This document shows positions 51,201 to 59,876 of a stretch of DNA of 64,000 nucleotides, one piece after another. The position numbers and the translations under genes were made by a program. The stretch's first letter is position 1; each line of letters starts with the position of its first letter. Where the stretch lies: positions 1-64,000 of the forward strand of contig JAJEEM010000062.1 in assembly GCA_022820995.1 (NCBI GenBank), given 5' to 3'. The notes below the pieces were generated by a model, which saw nothing but the letters and a program-made list of their open reading frames with translations, was not told the DNA's origin and ran no database searches. The stretch comes from Gemmatimonadota bacterium (GTDB lineage Bacteria; Gemmatimonadota; Gemmatimonadetes; Palauibacterales; Palauibacteraceae).

Positions 51201-54200
51201 TCGGGCCGGAGGTCGTGACGCGGGAGGAACTGGTTGCGCCAGCGCCGCCGGACGTGTCGGCGACGGCGCTCGCCACGATCCCCTCGGTCTTCGTGACATG
51301 CGTGCTGTCCTATGAGCTTGCCGGGCTCGAAGCCGGAGACCGGGTGCTGATTCACGCCGGCGCGGGCGGCGTGGGGCTCGCGGCAATCCAGTTGGCCCAG
51401 GCTGCGGGCGCGGACGTGTTCGCGACGGCCAGCGCCCCCAAGCGGGATTTTCTCCGCTCGCTCGGCGTGGAGCATGTGTTCGACAGCCGCTCGACCGCGT
51501 TCGACCAGGATATCCTCGACACGACGGGCGGCGCCGGGATCGACGTCGTGCTGAACAGCCTCACCGGTGAGGGCTTCATCGAGGCGAGCCTGGCCTGCCT
51601 CGCGCAGGGCGGCCGCTTCGTGGAACTCGCCCGGCGGGACATCCTGAGCCACGAAGAGATGGCGGCGCTGCGGCCGGATGTCGCCTATTCGATCCTCGAC
51701 CTCTACACGCTGAAGGAACAGGCTCCGGCGGGGCCCGGCGGGGCCCTGAGAGACGTGCTCGCGCGCATGGCGACCGGCGAGTTGGCGCCGCTCAGGCACA
51801 CCACCTGGCCGTTGGCCGAAACGAGCGCCGCGATGGACTACATGCGCGCGGCCCGGCACATCGGCAAAATCGTGTTGACGACGCCTCCGCTCGCCGCAGG
51901 GAGATTGCGGCGGGATGGGACCTATCTCGTGACGGGCGGACTGGGCGGCATCGGCCTGGCGCTCGCGGAATGGCTCGCGGAGCGCGGCGCCGGAACGGTC
52001 GTGCTGAACGGACGAAGGGCGCCGGACGCGGCGGCGGAACGGGCGATCGAGACGCTGCGCGCCCGGGGATTCAGGATCGAGGTCGAGCTTGCGGACGTGA
52101 CCGACACGGCCGCGCTCGATGCCATGCTGGAGCGGATGGACGGGACCCTGCCGCCGCTCTCCGGCGTGATCCACAGTGTCGGCGTGCTGTCGGACGCCGC
52201 CCTCGGGAATCAGAGCTGGGAGAGCTTCGAGACCGTGCTGTGGCCGAAGATGCTGGGGGCCTGGCACCTGCACCGGGCGACGGCGGAACGCGATCTGGAC
52301 ATGTTCGTCCTGTACTCGAGCGTAGCCGGGGTCCTGGGCAATCCGGGTCAGGCCAATCATGCGGCGGCCAACGCGTTTCTGGATCAGCTTGCCGCGCACC
52401 GCCGCGCGCTGGGGCTCCCTGGGCAATCCATAGCCTGGGGCGCCTGGTCGGGACTCGGCGAGGCGGAGGAGCAGCGCGAGCGGATCGCCGGACGGCGCGA
52501 GGCATCGGGCACCGGCTGGTTCCCGCCGGAGCAGGGCTTCCTGGCGTTCGAGCGCCTGCTGCGGGAGGATGCGACGGGCGGCGTGGTGGCTGTGGTGAAC
52601 TGGCCCGTGTTCGGCGAATCCATCGGAGGCCGTCCGCCCCTCCTGGAGGACCTGCTCGCCGTCGCCACCGACGATGACGATGCGTCCTCCTCCGAAGACC
52701 TGCTTGGGCAGCTCGGCGCGACGCCAGCGGCGGAGCGCGAAAACCTGCTCGTGTCCTTCGTGCAGGGGGAAGTACAGGCGGTCCTGAGGCTGCCGTCGGC
52801 GCCGGCGCCCACCGTCGGCTTCTTCGACCTGGGGATGGATTCTCTCATGGCGGTCGAACTGCGCAACCGCCTCAACCGGGCCTTCTCCGACACCTATGTC
52901 GCGCCGAATACGCTGGTATTCGACTACCCGACGATCGCCGATCTCGCCTCCCACCTGGTGGACGCGCTGGGGGAGTCGGCCTCCGAGCCCGGCGAGTCGG
53001 CCCCCGCTGCGGGGTCGACTCCCGAGCCGGCCCCGCAGCCGGTGGCGCGGAAGAACGATGGGATCGCGGTCGTCGGCATGGCGTGCCGTTTCCCGGGCGC
53101 CCCGGATCTGCAGGCGTTCTGGAGCCAGCTCGAAGCAGGTCGCGATGCCGTGACGAACGGGCGGCAGGACAACGGATCGTGGACCGGGATCGCGGGCGAC
53201 CCTGCGGCGGGCGACGACGCGTGGGGCCGTGGCGGGTTCGTCGAGGAGATCGACCGTTTCGACGCGCGGTTCTTCGGCATGACGCCGATCGGCACCCGCA
53301 TGATGGACCCGCAGCAGCGGCTCCTCCTGGAGACGAGTTGGCAGGCGCTCGAAGATGCCGGAATCGATCTCGAGAGCCTGAGGGGGAGCGGCACCGGGGT
53401 TTACGCGGGCATCTCCACCAGCGAGTACCGCGATCTGATGATGACGGCGGGCGGGGAAGGCCTGAACTATCTGGGCACCGCGAGTTCCATGGCGCTCGGC
53501 GGGGTTGCATTCAAGCTGGGGCTCATGGGGCCCACCATGCCGGTCGTCCTCAACTGCGCGGCGTCCCTGGTCGCCGTGCACCACGCCGTAACCGCCCTGC
53601 AACAGGGTGAAGTGGATCTGGCGCTGGTCGGAGGCGTAAACGCCCTCTTTTCGCTCGGGCTGACCCGGGAGATGGTAGAGTTGGGGCTGCTGTCGCCGGA
53701 GGGCCGCTGCAAGACTTTCGACGCTTCGGCGGACGGCTTCGTGCGGAGCGAAGGTTGCGGGATGGTCGTCCTCAAGCGGCTTCACGACGCGGAGGCCGAC
53801 GGTGATCGGATCTGGGGCGTGGTGCGCGGCACGGCAGTCAACCAGAACGGGGCCACCGCCGGACCCACGGTGCCGAACGGGCGAGCGCAGCAGCGAGTGA
53901 TCCGGGAGGCGCTCGGGCGGGCGGGCGTCGCGCCCGGGCAGGTTGACTATTTGGAAGCCCATGGCGGGGCATCCACGTTGGGGGATCCCATAGAGGTGCA
54001 GGCGGCGGCCGCCGTGTACGGCGAGGGACGCGAGGCAGGCCGTCCGCTCCTGATCGGGTCCGTAAAGACCAACCTCGGCCATCTCGAGTCGGCTGCGGGC
54101 ATTGCCGGACTGATCAAGGTCATGCTGTCGATGAAGCAGGGCGTGATCCCGAAGCACCTCCATTTCACGAAGCCGAACGAGCACGTGGACTGGGATGCGC

Positions 54201-55534
54201 TCCCCGTGCAGGTGACGTCGGAGTCGATGCGCTGGCCGCGGGATCCCGATCGGCCGCCATCTGCCGGCGTGAGTGCTTTCGGGATATCGGGGACCAACGC
54301 GCATGTCGTCGTGGAGGGCTACCGGTCGCCCGACGACGTCGCCCGCGCGAACGGCGCTGCGGGTCAGCCCGCCGGAGCCGCGCAGGCCATCGGCATCGCG
54401 ATGCCGGACTCGCTGACGGCACTGCCGCCTCCATCGGGCGACTTCGACCCCCGCACGGCCCGCGTCCTGCCCCTGTCCGGCAAGTCGGACAAAGCGCTGC
54501 GCCAGTTGGCGGAACGGTACCTCGCCTGGCTCGACACCCACGCCGACGATCTCGACGCTGCGAGCGGGGCTGCGGACTCCCTGTTATCGGATATGGCGTG
54601 GACGGCGGGAGTGGGGCGCGACCACTTCCCGTACCGGGCGGGTGTCGCATTTCAGGAGATCGGCTCGCTCCGCGAGGGGTTACACGCGGTCGCAACTGCG
54701 GACGGGACGATGTCATCACAGACGGCTGGCGCTGCCGCGACGCCACCGAAGCTGGCCTTCTCCTACGCCGGCGAAGACACCGAGTGGACGGAAATGGGGA
54801 AGGTGCTGCACCGGACGGAGCCCGTGGTGCGCGCGATCCTTGACCGGTGCGATGAGATTCTGCGGGACGAACGTGGGGGCGCTTCCCTGCTGGATGTGAT
54901 GTTCGAACCGGCCGGCGCGAATGCGGACGCACATGACCCGGCCTGGAGTCGACCGGCGACCTTCGCCCTCGAGTGCGCCGTCACCGCGCTCTGGTCCAGC
55001 GTGGGTGTCCGGCCCGGCGTGGTGTCGGGGCGCGGGGTCGGGAAGTTGGCCGCGGCATGGACCGCGGGGGTCGTCGACCTCGAAGACGGGCTGCGCATCT
55101 CGTCTCAACAGGGGATGGACGGTATGCGGGCAGCCGCCTCCGGAACCACACTCTCGCCACCCGCGCTATCGCTCCTGAATCAGGAAACAGGACGAGTCGT
55201 CGGCCTCGAAGAGATCGTGGACGGGGCGTACTGGCCCGACCCGGCACACTCGCTGGACGCACCGCGCCGTCGGGCCGAGGGGCTGGCGGGCCTCGATGTT
55301 GATCTCATCCTCGAAATCGGTCCCGGATTGAGGCGGGGTCCCACGCCGCTCGAGGCTTGGCCGAACGGCGCGGATCGGGTCGCCGACACACTCGAGGAGT
55401 GGGTGGCGCGCGTCTATGCCGCGGGTATTCCTGTTTCCTTCGCCGGGCTGTTCGCCGGTGAATCGCGGCGAAGGATCTCGATCCCCGGGTACCCGTTCCA
55501 ACGCAAACGCTATTGGTTGGACGCGCTACCGTAA
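45260..55534 (+). CDS. type I polyketide synthase, KS-AT-DH-cMT-ER-KR-ACP-KS-degenerate AT
   Basis: KS1 DTACSSSLVA; AT1 GHSLGE; DH HPLLGSR...; cMT LEVGAGIGSATEYVLPEL; ER AGAGGVGLAAIQLA; KR GGLGGIGLALAEWL; ACP LGMDSLMAVEL; KS2 VLNCAASLVA; AT2 GRGVG. Confidence 0.93.
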   Translation: MFRKNSEPIAIVGMACRFPGADDIEAFWRLLHSGRNAVTEGVLGSGAGRVGQLFPDGKVNSACRFAGFLDRLDEFDASFFRISPVEAQRLDPQQRMMLETSWQALEDAGIDPDRLKGSRTGVYAGISNYDYRALVLDAGEPTEPAASLYSVTGTSFNTAIGRVAFALGLNGPAMALDTACSSSLVAIHQAVSGLQREEADLALAGGVHVILSAQLFEMRANAGMLSPDGRCATFDAGANGYVRGEGCGILVLKRLSEAVADGDRIWAVIRSTAVNQDGATPGLTVPSQDAQERCIEDALLRAGLEPSDVDYVEAHGTGTEVGDPIEARATAAAYGKGREPDDPILIGSVKTNIGHLEAAAGVAGVIKAVLSIERRTIPKHLHFENPNPEVDWDRIPLRVTGDRMEWPLHSGRAPRAGVSGFGWSGTNAHVLLEGYETADRTPGDGDPNGRRGPVGSALPVAVSPAEAGADPASLPALRKEELSARVTRVLPLSGRSDEALRELAERYLDWVDEGVEEAPAGDGVGDSLLADMAWTAGVGRSHFDHRAGVLFRDAASLREGLRKIAGTEEKGAPRGASTVAFAYAGQASQWPGMGETLYASEPVVRAVLDRCDDWLREERDASLLDVMFGRPGASGDLDDPQWKQPAIYALECALGALWSSLGIRPGVVLGHSLGEIAAARAAGVFGLEDGLRLAAVRGSLIGALPGEGAMAAVFAPAARVAEALEAHNAASQGIGLCIAADNGAHQVISGPAADVDAILERLEAAGIRVARLRKSPAYHSAMIEPALDDLEVALSQLSFASPSLPFVSNLTGRVVGSDEALDAAYWRRQMRAPVAFRACVETLAGLGVDAVVEIGPHSVLGPMTTLAWPESAGTPSPPAALSSLMRPGRNVSAAEAEDAFFAAVAGAYEAGLPLRFDGLFAGESRRRISLPGYPFRRDRHWIDAPRRRRSSADHPLLGSRHEAATGEISYDTELFPSDPAWLGDHRVFDRVVAPGALYGAMAASASTIEDPGPAVVEDFQMHSALVFPASADGDEGAEEGRRLQLLLNGAEEGGSRRVRMLSRGPADEEWTLHAEGRVSAGAASDLPPVGASPDPARLRSDLAPVDLAAYYRAKAEVGIGLGPSFRTVGALWAGPGEALGEISLPDSADRGGLAFHPLVLDGCFQVMGAARGAIGSDDSDSDVTYLPFGWERLSVPERLPERLLCHVRMREAPDVADAELPEVLSADIALCDLDGSPIGTLDGYTVKRATRSALLPAVEGVEELLYEIVWRDRALPPGMPAADFLPSPSAAASRSQPFSRYLAAEGVRVEDEVDLQEVMERAAWCYALSALETLGWERKAGAAVDPEELRERLEVAPEHGNLLRRMLEILARSGVLRAKDDGFVVTVGAEDPLPDRMPGDSGAFLTEVTERFPHAANEIGLFRRCAGALPEVLRGNEDPLSLLFGDAAPTAGDLYRLAPVWRAANRMIGEVVRTLVDELPDGRQLRVLEVGAGIGSATEYVLPELPAGRFDYMYTDISAGFFAEAETRFSTGDTSIDYRVLDIEKDPLDQDFDPHGYDLVIAANVLHATRHLDETLAHCGALLAPSGLLVALENQRGRGWMDLIFGQLDGWWRFNDRYRSNHALAGPEVWRRALADMGFAESEVLGLDVQEVAGLPDRGVIVAQSPAEIALPEGVWILAADRGGMAAALAAELAAQNQRVVLAGDDPEGARPAAESEAGIVAAAVEMDRRESWQALVEGLPSDVPFAGAVHLVAQDGCGAAATTAEMAGDAKRAAASALALVQGIADADAAPEKGVWFVTRGAQVLERERTGQLAGSPLWGFGRVVAREAPQLQPRMLDLDPEAAAPQAVLADELLFPDAENHIAYRGERRQVPRLVRTGDGVERLALPEETNWVLAPHEGGAIETLRVQPLAPRALAPREVRAEVEACGLNFLDVFRAMGLVEDEGMLGEEFCGRIAEIGADVTSVSVGDRVAGFAFGTFGPEVVTREELVAPAPPDVSATALATIPSVFVTCVLSYELAGLEAGDRVLIHAGAGGVGLAAIQLAQAAGADVFATASAPKRDFLRSLGVEHVFDSRSTAFDQDILDTTGGAGIDVVLNSLTGEGFIEASLACLAQGGRFVELARRDILSHEEMAALRPDVAYSILDLYTLKEQAPAGPGGALRDVLARMATGELAPLRHTTWPLAETSAAMDYMRAARHIGKIVLTTPPLAAGRLRRDGTYLVTGGLGGIGLALAEWLAERGAGTVVLNGRRAPDAAAERAIETLRARGFRIEVELADVTDTAALDAMLERMDGTLPPLSGVIHSVGVLSDAALGNQSWESFETVLWPKMLGAWHLHRATAERDLDMFVLYSSVAGVLGNPGQANHAAANAFLDQLAAHRRALGLPGQSIAWGAWSGLGEAEEQRERIAGRREASGTGWFPPEQGFLAFERLLREDATGGVVAVVNWPVFGESIGGRPPLLEDLLAVATDDDDASSSEDLLGQLGATPAAERENLLVSFVQGEVQAVLRLPSAPAPTVGFFDLGMDSLMAVELRNRLNRAFSDTYVAPNTLVFDYPTIADLASHLVDALGESASEPGESAPAAGSTPEPAPQPVARKNDGIAVVGMACRFPGAPDLQAFWSQLEAGRDAVTNGRQDNGSWTGIAGDPAAGDDAWGRGGFVEEIDRFDARFFGMTPIGTRMMDPQQRLLLETSWQALEDAGIDLESLRGSGTGVYAGISTSEYRDLMMTAGGEGLNYLGTASSMALGGVAFKLGLMGPTMPVVLNCAASLVAVHHAVTALQQGEVDLALVGGVNALFSLGLTREMVELGLLSPEGRCKTFDASADGFVRSEGCGMVVLKRLHDAEADGDRIWGVVRGTAVNQNGATAGPTVPNGRAQQRVIREALGRAGVAPGQVDYLEAHGGASTLGDPIEVQAAAAVYGEGREAGRPLLIGSVKTNLGHLESAAGIAGLIKVMLSMKQGVIPKHLHFTKPNEHVDWDALPVQVTSESMRWPRDPDRPPSAGVSAFGISGTNAHVVVEGYRSPDDVARANGAAGQPAGAAQAIGIAMPDSLTALPPPSGDFDPRTARVLPLSGKSDKALRQLAERYLAWLDTHADDLDAASGAADSLLSDMAWTAGVGRDHFPYRAGVAFQEIGSLREGLHAVATADGTMSSQTAGAAATPPKLAFSYAGEDTEWTEMGKVLHRTEPVVRAILDRCDEILRDERGGASLLDVMFEPAGANADAHDPAWSRPATFALECAVTALWSSVGVRPGVVSGRGVGKLAAAWTAGVVDLEDGLRISSQQGMDGMRAAASGTTLSPPALSLLNQETGRVVGLEEIVDGAYWPDPAHSLDAPRRRAEGLAGLDVDLILEIGPGLRRGPTPLEAWPNGADRVADTLEEWVARVYAAGIPVSFAGLFAGESRRRISIPGYPFQRKRYWLDALP

Positions 55535-55662
55535 GGGCCGGCGGCCGGCTTGACTCCTTGACGATTCCGGCCGGGGGATGAAGTATCCCGCTCGGACGCA
55601 AACGAAGTGATCGCCGTCCCTGATCGGACAGCCGTACCAACCCTCTGCGAAAGGCCCTGCAA

Positions 55663-55881
55663 ATGTCATGTGAAGCTCGCCTCAGGGAACTCATCGACGA
55701 ACACCTCGATCTGGGCCGCGAGCCCAGCTGGGATACCGAGACGGGGCAGTCGGGCGTTTCATCGCTCGATGCGGTCGCCTTCAAGAAGGTCGTCGAGAAG
55801 GAGTTCGGCGTCACGATCCCCCCGGAGTGCTTCAGCACTCTGCGGAAGCTGGTCGAATTCATCGACGCCAAGGCTGGCTGA
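55663..55881 (+). CDS. stand-alone acyl carrier protein
   Basis: SGVSSLDAVAFKKVVEKEFGVTIPPECFSTLRKLVEFIDAK. Confidence 0.85.
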   Translation: MSCEARLRELIDEHLDLGREPSWDTETGQSGVSSLDAVAFKKVVEKEFGVTIPPECFSTLRKLVEFIDAKAG

Positions 55882-55942
55882 ACGCGTCGCTGGACTTTGA
55901 CGGCGCCCCCCGGGTCGGCTACGCGGGGGCGCGCGGCTTGAC

Positions 55943-56899
55943 ATGACTTCCGGCGCTGTCTGGAAGATCCCGGAGCCACGATCCGTGTACGACGTGCGGC
56001 ACGGCGACGGGAGCGTCACCAGAGTACGGCGACACGGAATTCCCGAGGGGCGTCGGTTGATCGTGGGGCATGGCAACGGCCTCGCGGCCGACCTCTACTA
56101 TCCGTTCTGGTCCCGGTTCACGGACGACTTCGATGTGTTCGTCTACGATCTGAGGAACCACGGGTGGAACCCCATCGGCCCGCGCAACGCGCACAACATC
56201 CCCAACCTGATTCAGGACCAGGAAGACGTCGTCGAGGCCATCGCCGAACGCTACGGTCGGACGCGCTCCGTCGGCGTCTTCCATTCCCTTTCGGCGCTGA
56301 CCGCTCTCCTGTCGCGGTCGCTCGGCACGGGTCGAACCGGCGACCTCTCGGCCTGGATTCTCTTCGACCCACCCCTGTTTAGGCCGCGGCTGGCCGAGCA
56401 GGAAACCGACGAGGCCGCCGACCGGCTGGCGGAGATCGCGCGACGCCGAATGGACCGCTTCCGCGAGGCGGGCGAACTCGCGGAACTCTTCCACCACCTG
56501 CTGCTCACGAGGGCCGTGCCGGGCGCCGCGGAGTTGATGGCCCGCACCGTGCTCCGGGAATCCCCCGACGGACAGGGCCTCGTGCTTCGGTGTCCCCGCG
56601 ACTACGAGGCTCAGATCTTCGCGTACGCCCGTACCTACGCCTTCCTCGTTGACCTCGGCGACCTTCCGTGTCCGACCAAGGTCATCGGATCGGACCCCAC
56701 CACGTCGTTTGCGTACCTGCCGACGTTCAATCTGAGTCACATGAATACGGTCGACTACGACTTCATCCCGGAATCCACGCACTTCCTGCAGATCGAACAA
56801 CCTGAGGAGTGCGCGCAGTTGACGTGCCGGTTCCTCGAGGACCACGGGCTGGCGCAGCGCCCTAATCCGGGGCGGCGGAGATCTCCACCCGCACCGTGA
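55943..56899 (+). CDS. alpha/beta hydrolase, possible PKS-associated release/editing enzyme
   Basis: IVGHGNGLAADLYYPFWSRF, GVFHSLSALTALL elbow; directly downstream of ACP. Confidence 0.75.
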   Translation: MTSGAVWKIPEPRSVYDVRHGDGSVTRVRRHGIPEGRRLIVGHGNGLAADLYYPFWSRFTDDFDVFVYDLRNHGWNPIGPRNAHNIPNLIQDQEDVVEAIAERYGRTRSVGVFHSLSALTALLSRSLGTGRTGDLSAWILFDPPLFRPRLAEQETDEAADRLAEIARRRMDRFREAGELAELFHHLLLTRAVPGAAELMARTVLRESPDGQGLVLRCPRDYEAQIFAYARTYAFLVDLGDLPCPTKVIGSDPTTSFAYLPTFNLSHMNTVDYDFIPESTHFLQIEQPEECAQLTCRFLEDHGLAQRPNPGRRRSPPAP

Positions 56900-58619
56900 G
56901 GATATCGGTGTCGCGGTATTGCCGGTGGTGAACCGACGAGGCGAGGTGACGCAGGAGACGGAGCGAGAACTCGCCCTCGGCAGAGGTCTCCCCGGCCTCT
57001 CCGCGCAGTAGCGCAAGGCGATTCTGGAGGTTCTCTCCGCCCGGGGCGATCACGAACTCCACCACAACGTCCCCCTTGTCCCGATGCACGGCGAGGGCGA
57101 GTCGCCGCCGGGAAGAGCGGTCTCCGGGCGCCTCCGGCCGGGTGAGCGAGAGGAGCGCCTCCTCGGTGGCTCCCTCCACGCGGTCCGCGGCGCCCGCGGC
57201 CAAGCCCGCTCGCGCGGCGAAGTTCGCGAGAAACTCCCGGATCCGCGGCAGTTCCGAGAGGTCGAACTCCGTTTCGATTCGGGCTGGACGGGGCTCGGTG
57301 AGGCGCAGCAAGAGGGTCAGGAGGATCGCAGTGAACCCGCCCGCGTTCATCCCGTTGGCGAACAGACCGCCGGCGAACGCCGACACCTGATCGGGCAGGA
57401 TGAGCCCGTACTGGCAGCTGACTCCGGCCAGGAAGGCAAGGCCGACGACGATGCCGTCACGATATTCGAGCCCGCCCTGCAGGACGATCTTGAGGCCGAT
57501 CGCGAACAACATCGCGAGCAGGACGGCGAGATAGCCGGCGAACACCGGGTCCGGGATCGCGAGCAGGACGGCGAAAGCCTTGGGAAGGAACGCGAAGCCG
57601 ATGAACGCGGCGCCGGCCACCAGCCCCACACCCCGCGCGGCAACTCCGGTGAGTTGCGTGAGCGGCACGCTCGTCGTGGTCGCGCTGCCCGGCACCGTGC
57701 CGGCGCACCCGGCCATGAGGTTCCCTACGGCGTCGACGGCGACCGCGCCCTGCACGGCCCGGAAGTCGATCGCGCGGCTCGCGCTGCGCCACGACACCCG
57801 CTGGACGGCGACGGCGCTGCTCATCGTGCGGATGGCCGCGATCACCGCAACGAGCAGGAACGAGGGCAGCAGCGACCAGAACGCCGGCCCGAAGGCTAGG
57901 TCGAAGCCGGGCGCGCGCGGGCGAGGAGGGCCGATCCAGGAAGCCTCCGCGACGCGCTCCGGATCGTAGAGGCCGTAGGCGGCCGCGATCATCGTCCCGA
58001 CGACGACGCCGATCACGGGGGCCCATTGCCGGAGCGCCCCCCTGCCCCGCAACGCGATGCACCCGATGACGAGCAGCGTAACGAAAAAGCTGAGAGGAAC
58101 GCCCGGAAGTGCGGAACCATCGGATCCGGGCGTGAGCAGCCCCGACAGGAAGGGGAGCACGGTCACCGGGATGAGCATGATCACCGTGCCCGAGACGGAG
58201 GGCGTCAGGACCCGCTGGAAGAGCGACAGCCGCCAGGAGAGGAGGAGCGGGACAAGCGCGGCGAGCACGGTGAGGGTGGCCAGGAGGGCCGGACCTCCTT
58301 CGGTGAGCGCCATGATGCTCACCGGGAGGAAGGCGCCGGACGTTCCCATCACGAGAACATGTCCCATGCCCAGGGGCCCCACCCGCAAAGCCTGCAGCAT
58401 CGTCGTCAGGCCGCAGACGATGACCGAAGCGAGCACGGCCCAGCCGAGGTAATCCTCGCTCATGCCCGCGCCCCGCATCACAACCATCGGGATCAGGATG
58501 ATCGCTGTGATGTTGAGCCCCGCGAGCTGGAGCCCGACACCGAGGGTCAGGGCCGCGGAAGGCTTCTCGCCAGGCTCGTAGCGCAGCCCGGAACGGCCGC
58601 CCGTCCCTCCGCCGCTCAA
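56862..58619 (-). CDS. xanthine/uracil permease-family transporter with C-terminal HATPase/RsbW-like domain (start uncertain)
   Basis: Multi-TM permease region; soluble C terminus REFLANFAARAGLAAGAADRVEGATEEALLSL...LALAVHRDKGDVVVEFVIAPGGENLQNRL. Confidence 0.75.
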   Translation of the reverse strand: MSGGGTGGRSGLRYEPGEKPSAALTLGVGLQLAGLNITAIILIPMVVMRGAGMSEDYLGWAVLASVIVCGLTTMLQALRVGPLGMGHVLVMGTSGAFLPVSIMALTEGGPALLATLTVLAALVPLLLSWRLSLFQRVLTPSVSGTVIMLIPVTVLPFLSGLLTPGSDGSALPGVPLSFFVTLLVIGCIALRGRGALRQWAPVIGVVVGTMIAAAYGLYDPERVAEASWIGPPRPRAPGFDLAFGPAFWSLLPSFLLVAVIAAIRTMSSAVAVQRVSWRSASRAIDFRAVQGAVAVDAVGNLMAGCAGTVPGSATTTSVPLTQLTGVAARGVGLVAGAAFIGFAFLPKAFAVLLAIPDPVFAGYLAVLLAMLFAIGLKIVLQGGLEYRDGIVVGLAFLAGVSCQYGLILPDQVSAFAGGLFANGMNAGGFTAILLTLLLRLTEPRPARIETEFDLSELPRIREFLANFAARAGLAAGAADRVEGATEEALLSLTRPEAPGDRSSRRRLALAVHRDKGDVVVEFVIAPGGENLQNRLALLRGEAGETSAEGEFSLRLLRHLASSVHHRQYRDTDILTVRVEISAAPD

Positions 58620-58846
58620 GCGACCGACGCGATCTCGAGGCGCGGGCCCGACCGCCCGTTCCCGTATCTTGTCACCCGGGGTCCCCTTGCCGTTCGGTTT
58701 GGGCCTGCCGGAGATTGATCCTCCGGCGACGTCGCGCTCGACCGCCGCCTGGCCGCCCGCGACCCTGCCACAACCTTGGAATATCACTCATTCGTTCCGA
58801 GACGAACAGTTACGCGCGACACGAAAGACACCGGAGGAGTAGGACC

Positions 58847-59758
58847 ATGCGAAACGCCCGCTCGACGTTGACCGCTCTGATTGCGCTGCTGGCGATCCCC
58901 CTCGCGGTTCCGGCCGGAGCCGCCGGCCAGAACCGGGAGATGACGCCCGAGGAGCGCGCCCGCCTCATGGCGGAATACGAGGCCCGGATCGACGCCGAAC
59001 TCGTCTCGGAGCGGCCGATCGAGATGTTCGACTCGATCTGGATCGAAGAACTCACGTGGATGGAAGTCCGCGACATGATGGCCGATGGGTACAACATCGC
59101 CATCATCTCCACGGGCGGAATCGAGCAGAACGGGCCCTACGTCGCCACGGGAAAGCACAACTACGTCCTGCAGGGCACGTGCGAGGCCATCGCCCGGGAG
59201 CTGGGCACGGCGCTCTGTGCCCCGATCATGAAGCTCGTCCCCGAGGGGAACATCGACGAACCCTCCGGCCACATGCGCTACCCCGGGACGATCTCGCTCC
59301 GTCAGGAGACCTTCGAGGCGGTGCTCGATGACGTCGCTTCCAGCCTCCGGGCACACGGCTTCGAGCACATCGTCTTCATCGGCGACAGCGGCGGGAACGT
59401 GCAGGGGATGGCGAACGTTGCGGCCCGCCTCAACGAGCGCTGGGACGACGCCCACGCGCATCACATCCCCGAGTACTACCGGTACGGAGGCGGGGATTTC
59501 CTCGAATCCGAGCTGGGGATCGTGGAGACGGAGAACGACGGCATCCACGACAGCTTCGGCATCACGAGTCTGATGATGACCGTCGACCCCACCGTCGTCC
59601 GCTACGACCAGCGCGTGAAGGCGGGGCTCGCGAAGATCAACGGCGTCCCGATCGCCCCGAAGGAGAAGACGATCGAGACCGGCTTGAAGCTGAGGGCCTA
59701 CCGGACCGCGCTCACCGTCGAGAAAATCCGCGAGTCGATCGCCAACGCCGGCACGTAG
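58847..59758 (+). CDS. secreted creatininase-family protein
   Basis: Signal peptide; STGGIEQNGPYVATGKHNYVLQGTCEAIARELG, GFEHIVFIGDSGGN. Confidence 0.85.
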   Translation: MRNARSTLTALIALLAIPLAVPAGAAGQNREMTPEERARLMAEYEARIDAELVSERPIEMFDSIWIEELTWMEVRDMMADGYNIAIISTGGIEQNGPYVATGKHNYVLQGTCEAIARELGTALCAPIMKLVPEGNIDEPSGHMRYPGTISLRQETFEAVLDDVASSLRAHGFEHIVFIGDSGGNVQGMANVAARLNERWDDAHAHHIPEYYRYGGGDFLESELGIVETENDGIHDSFGITSLMMTVDPTVVRYDQRVKAGLAKINGVPIAPKEKTIETGLKLRAYRTALTVEKIRESIANAGT

Positions 59759-59876
59759 CCCGCGCTTTCCCATCTCCCGGCCCGCGCGGCTCTCGGTCCG
59801 CGCGGGCCCGTTGAATCTCACCGCCCCCCGCGAGGCGTAACACTTCCTTTCGGCCGGCTCCACGAAAGAAGGACGA

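Noticed and set aside
49376-54541. 1721-aa ORF antisense to the PKS
   Set aside because: Arg/His/Pro-rich shadow frame of a GC-rich coding region; the PKS frame has clear domains.
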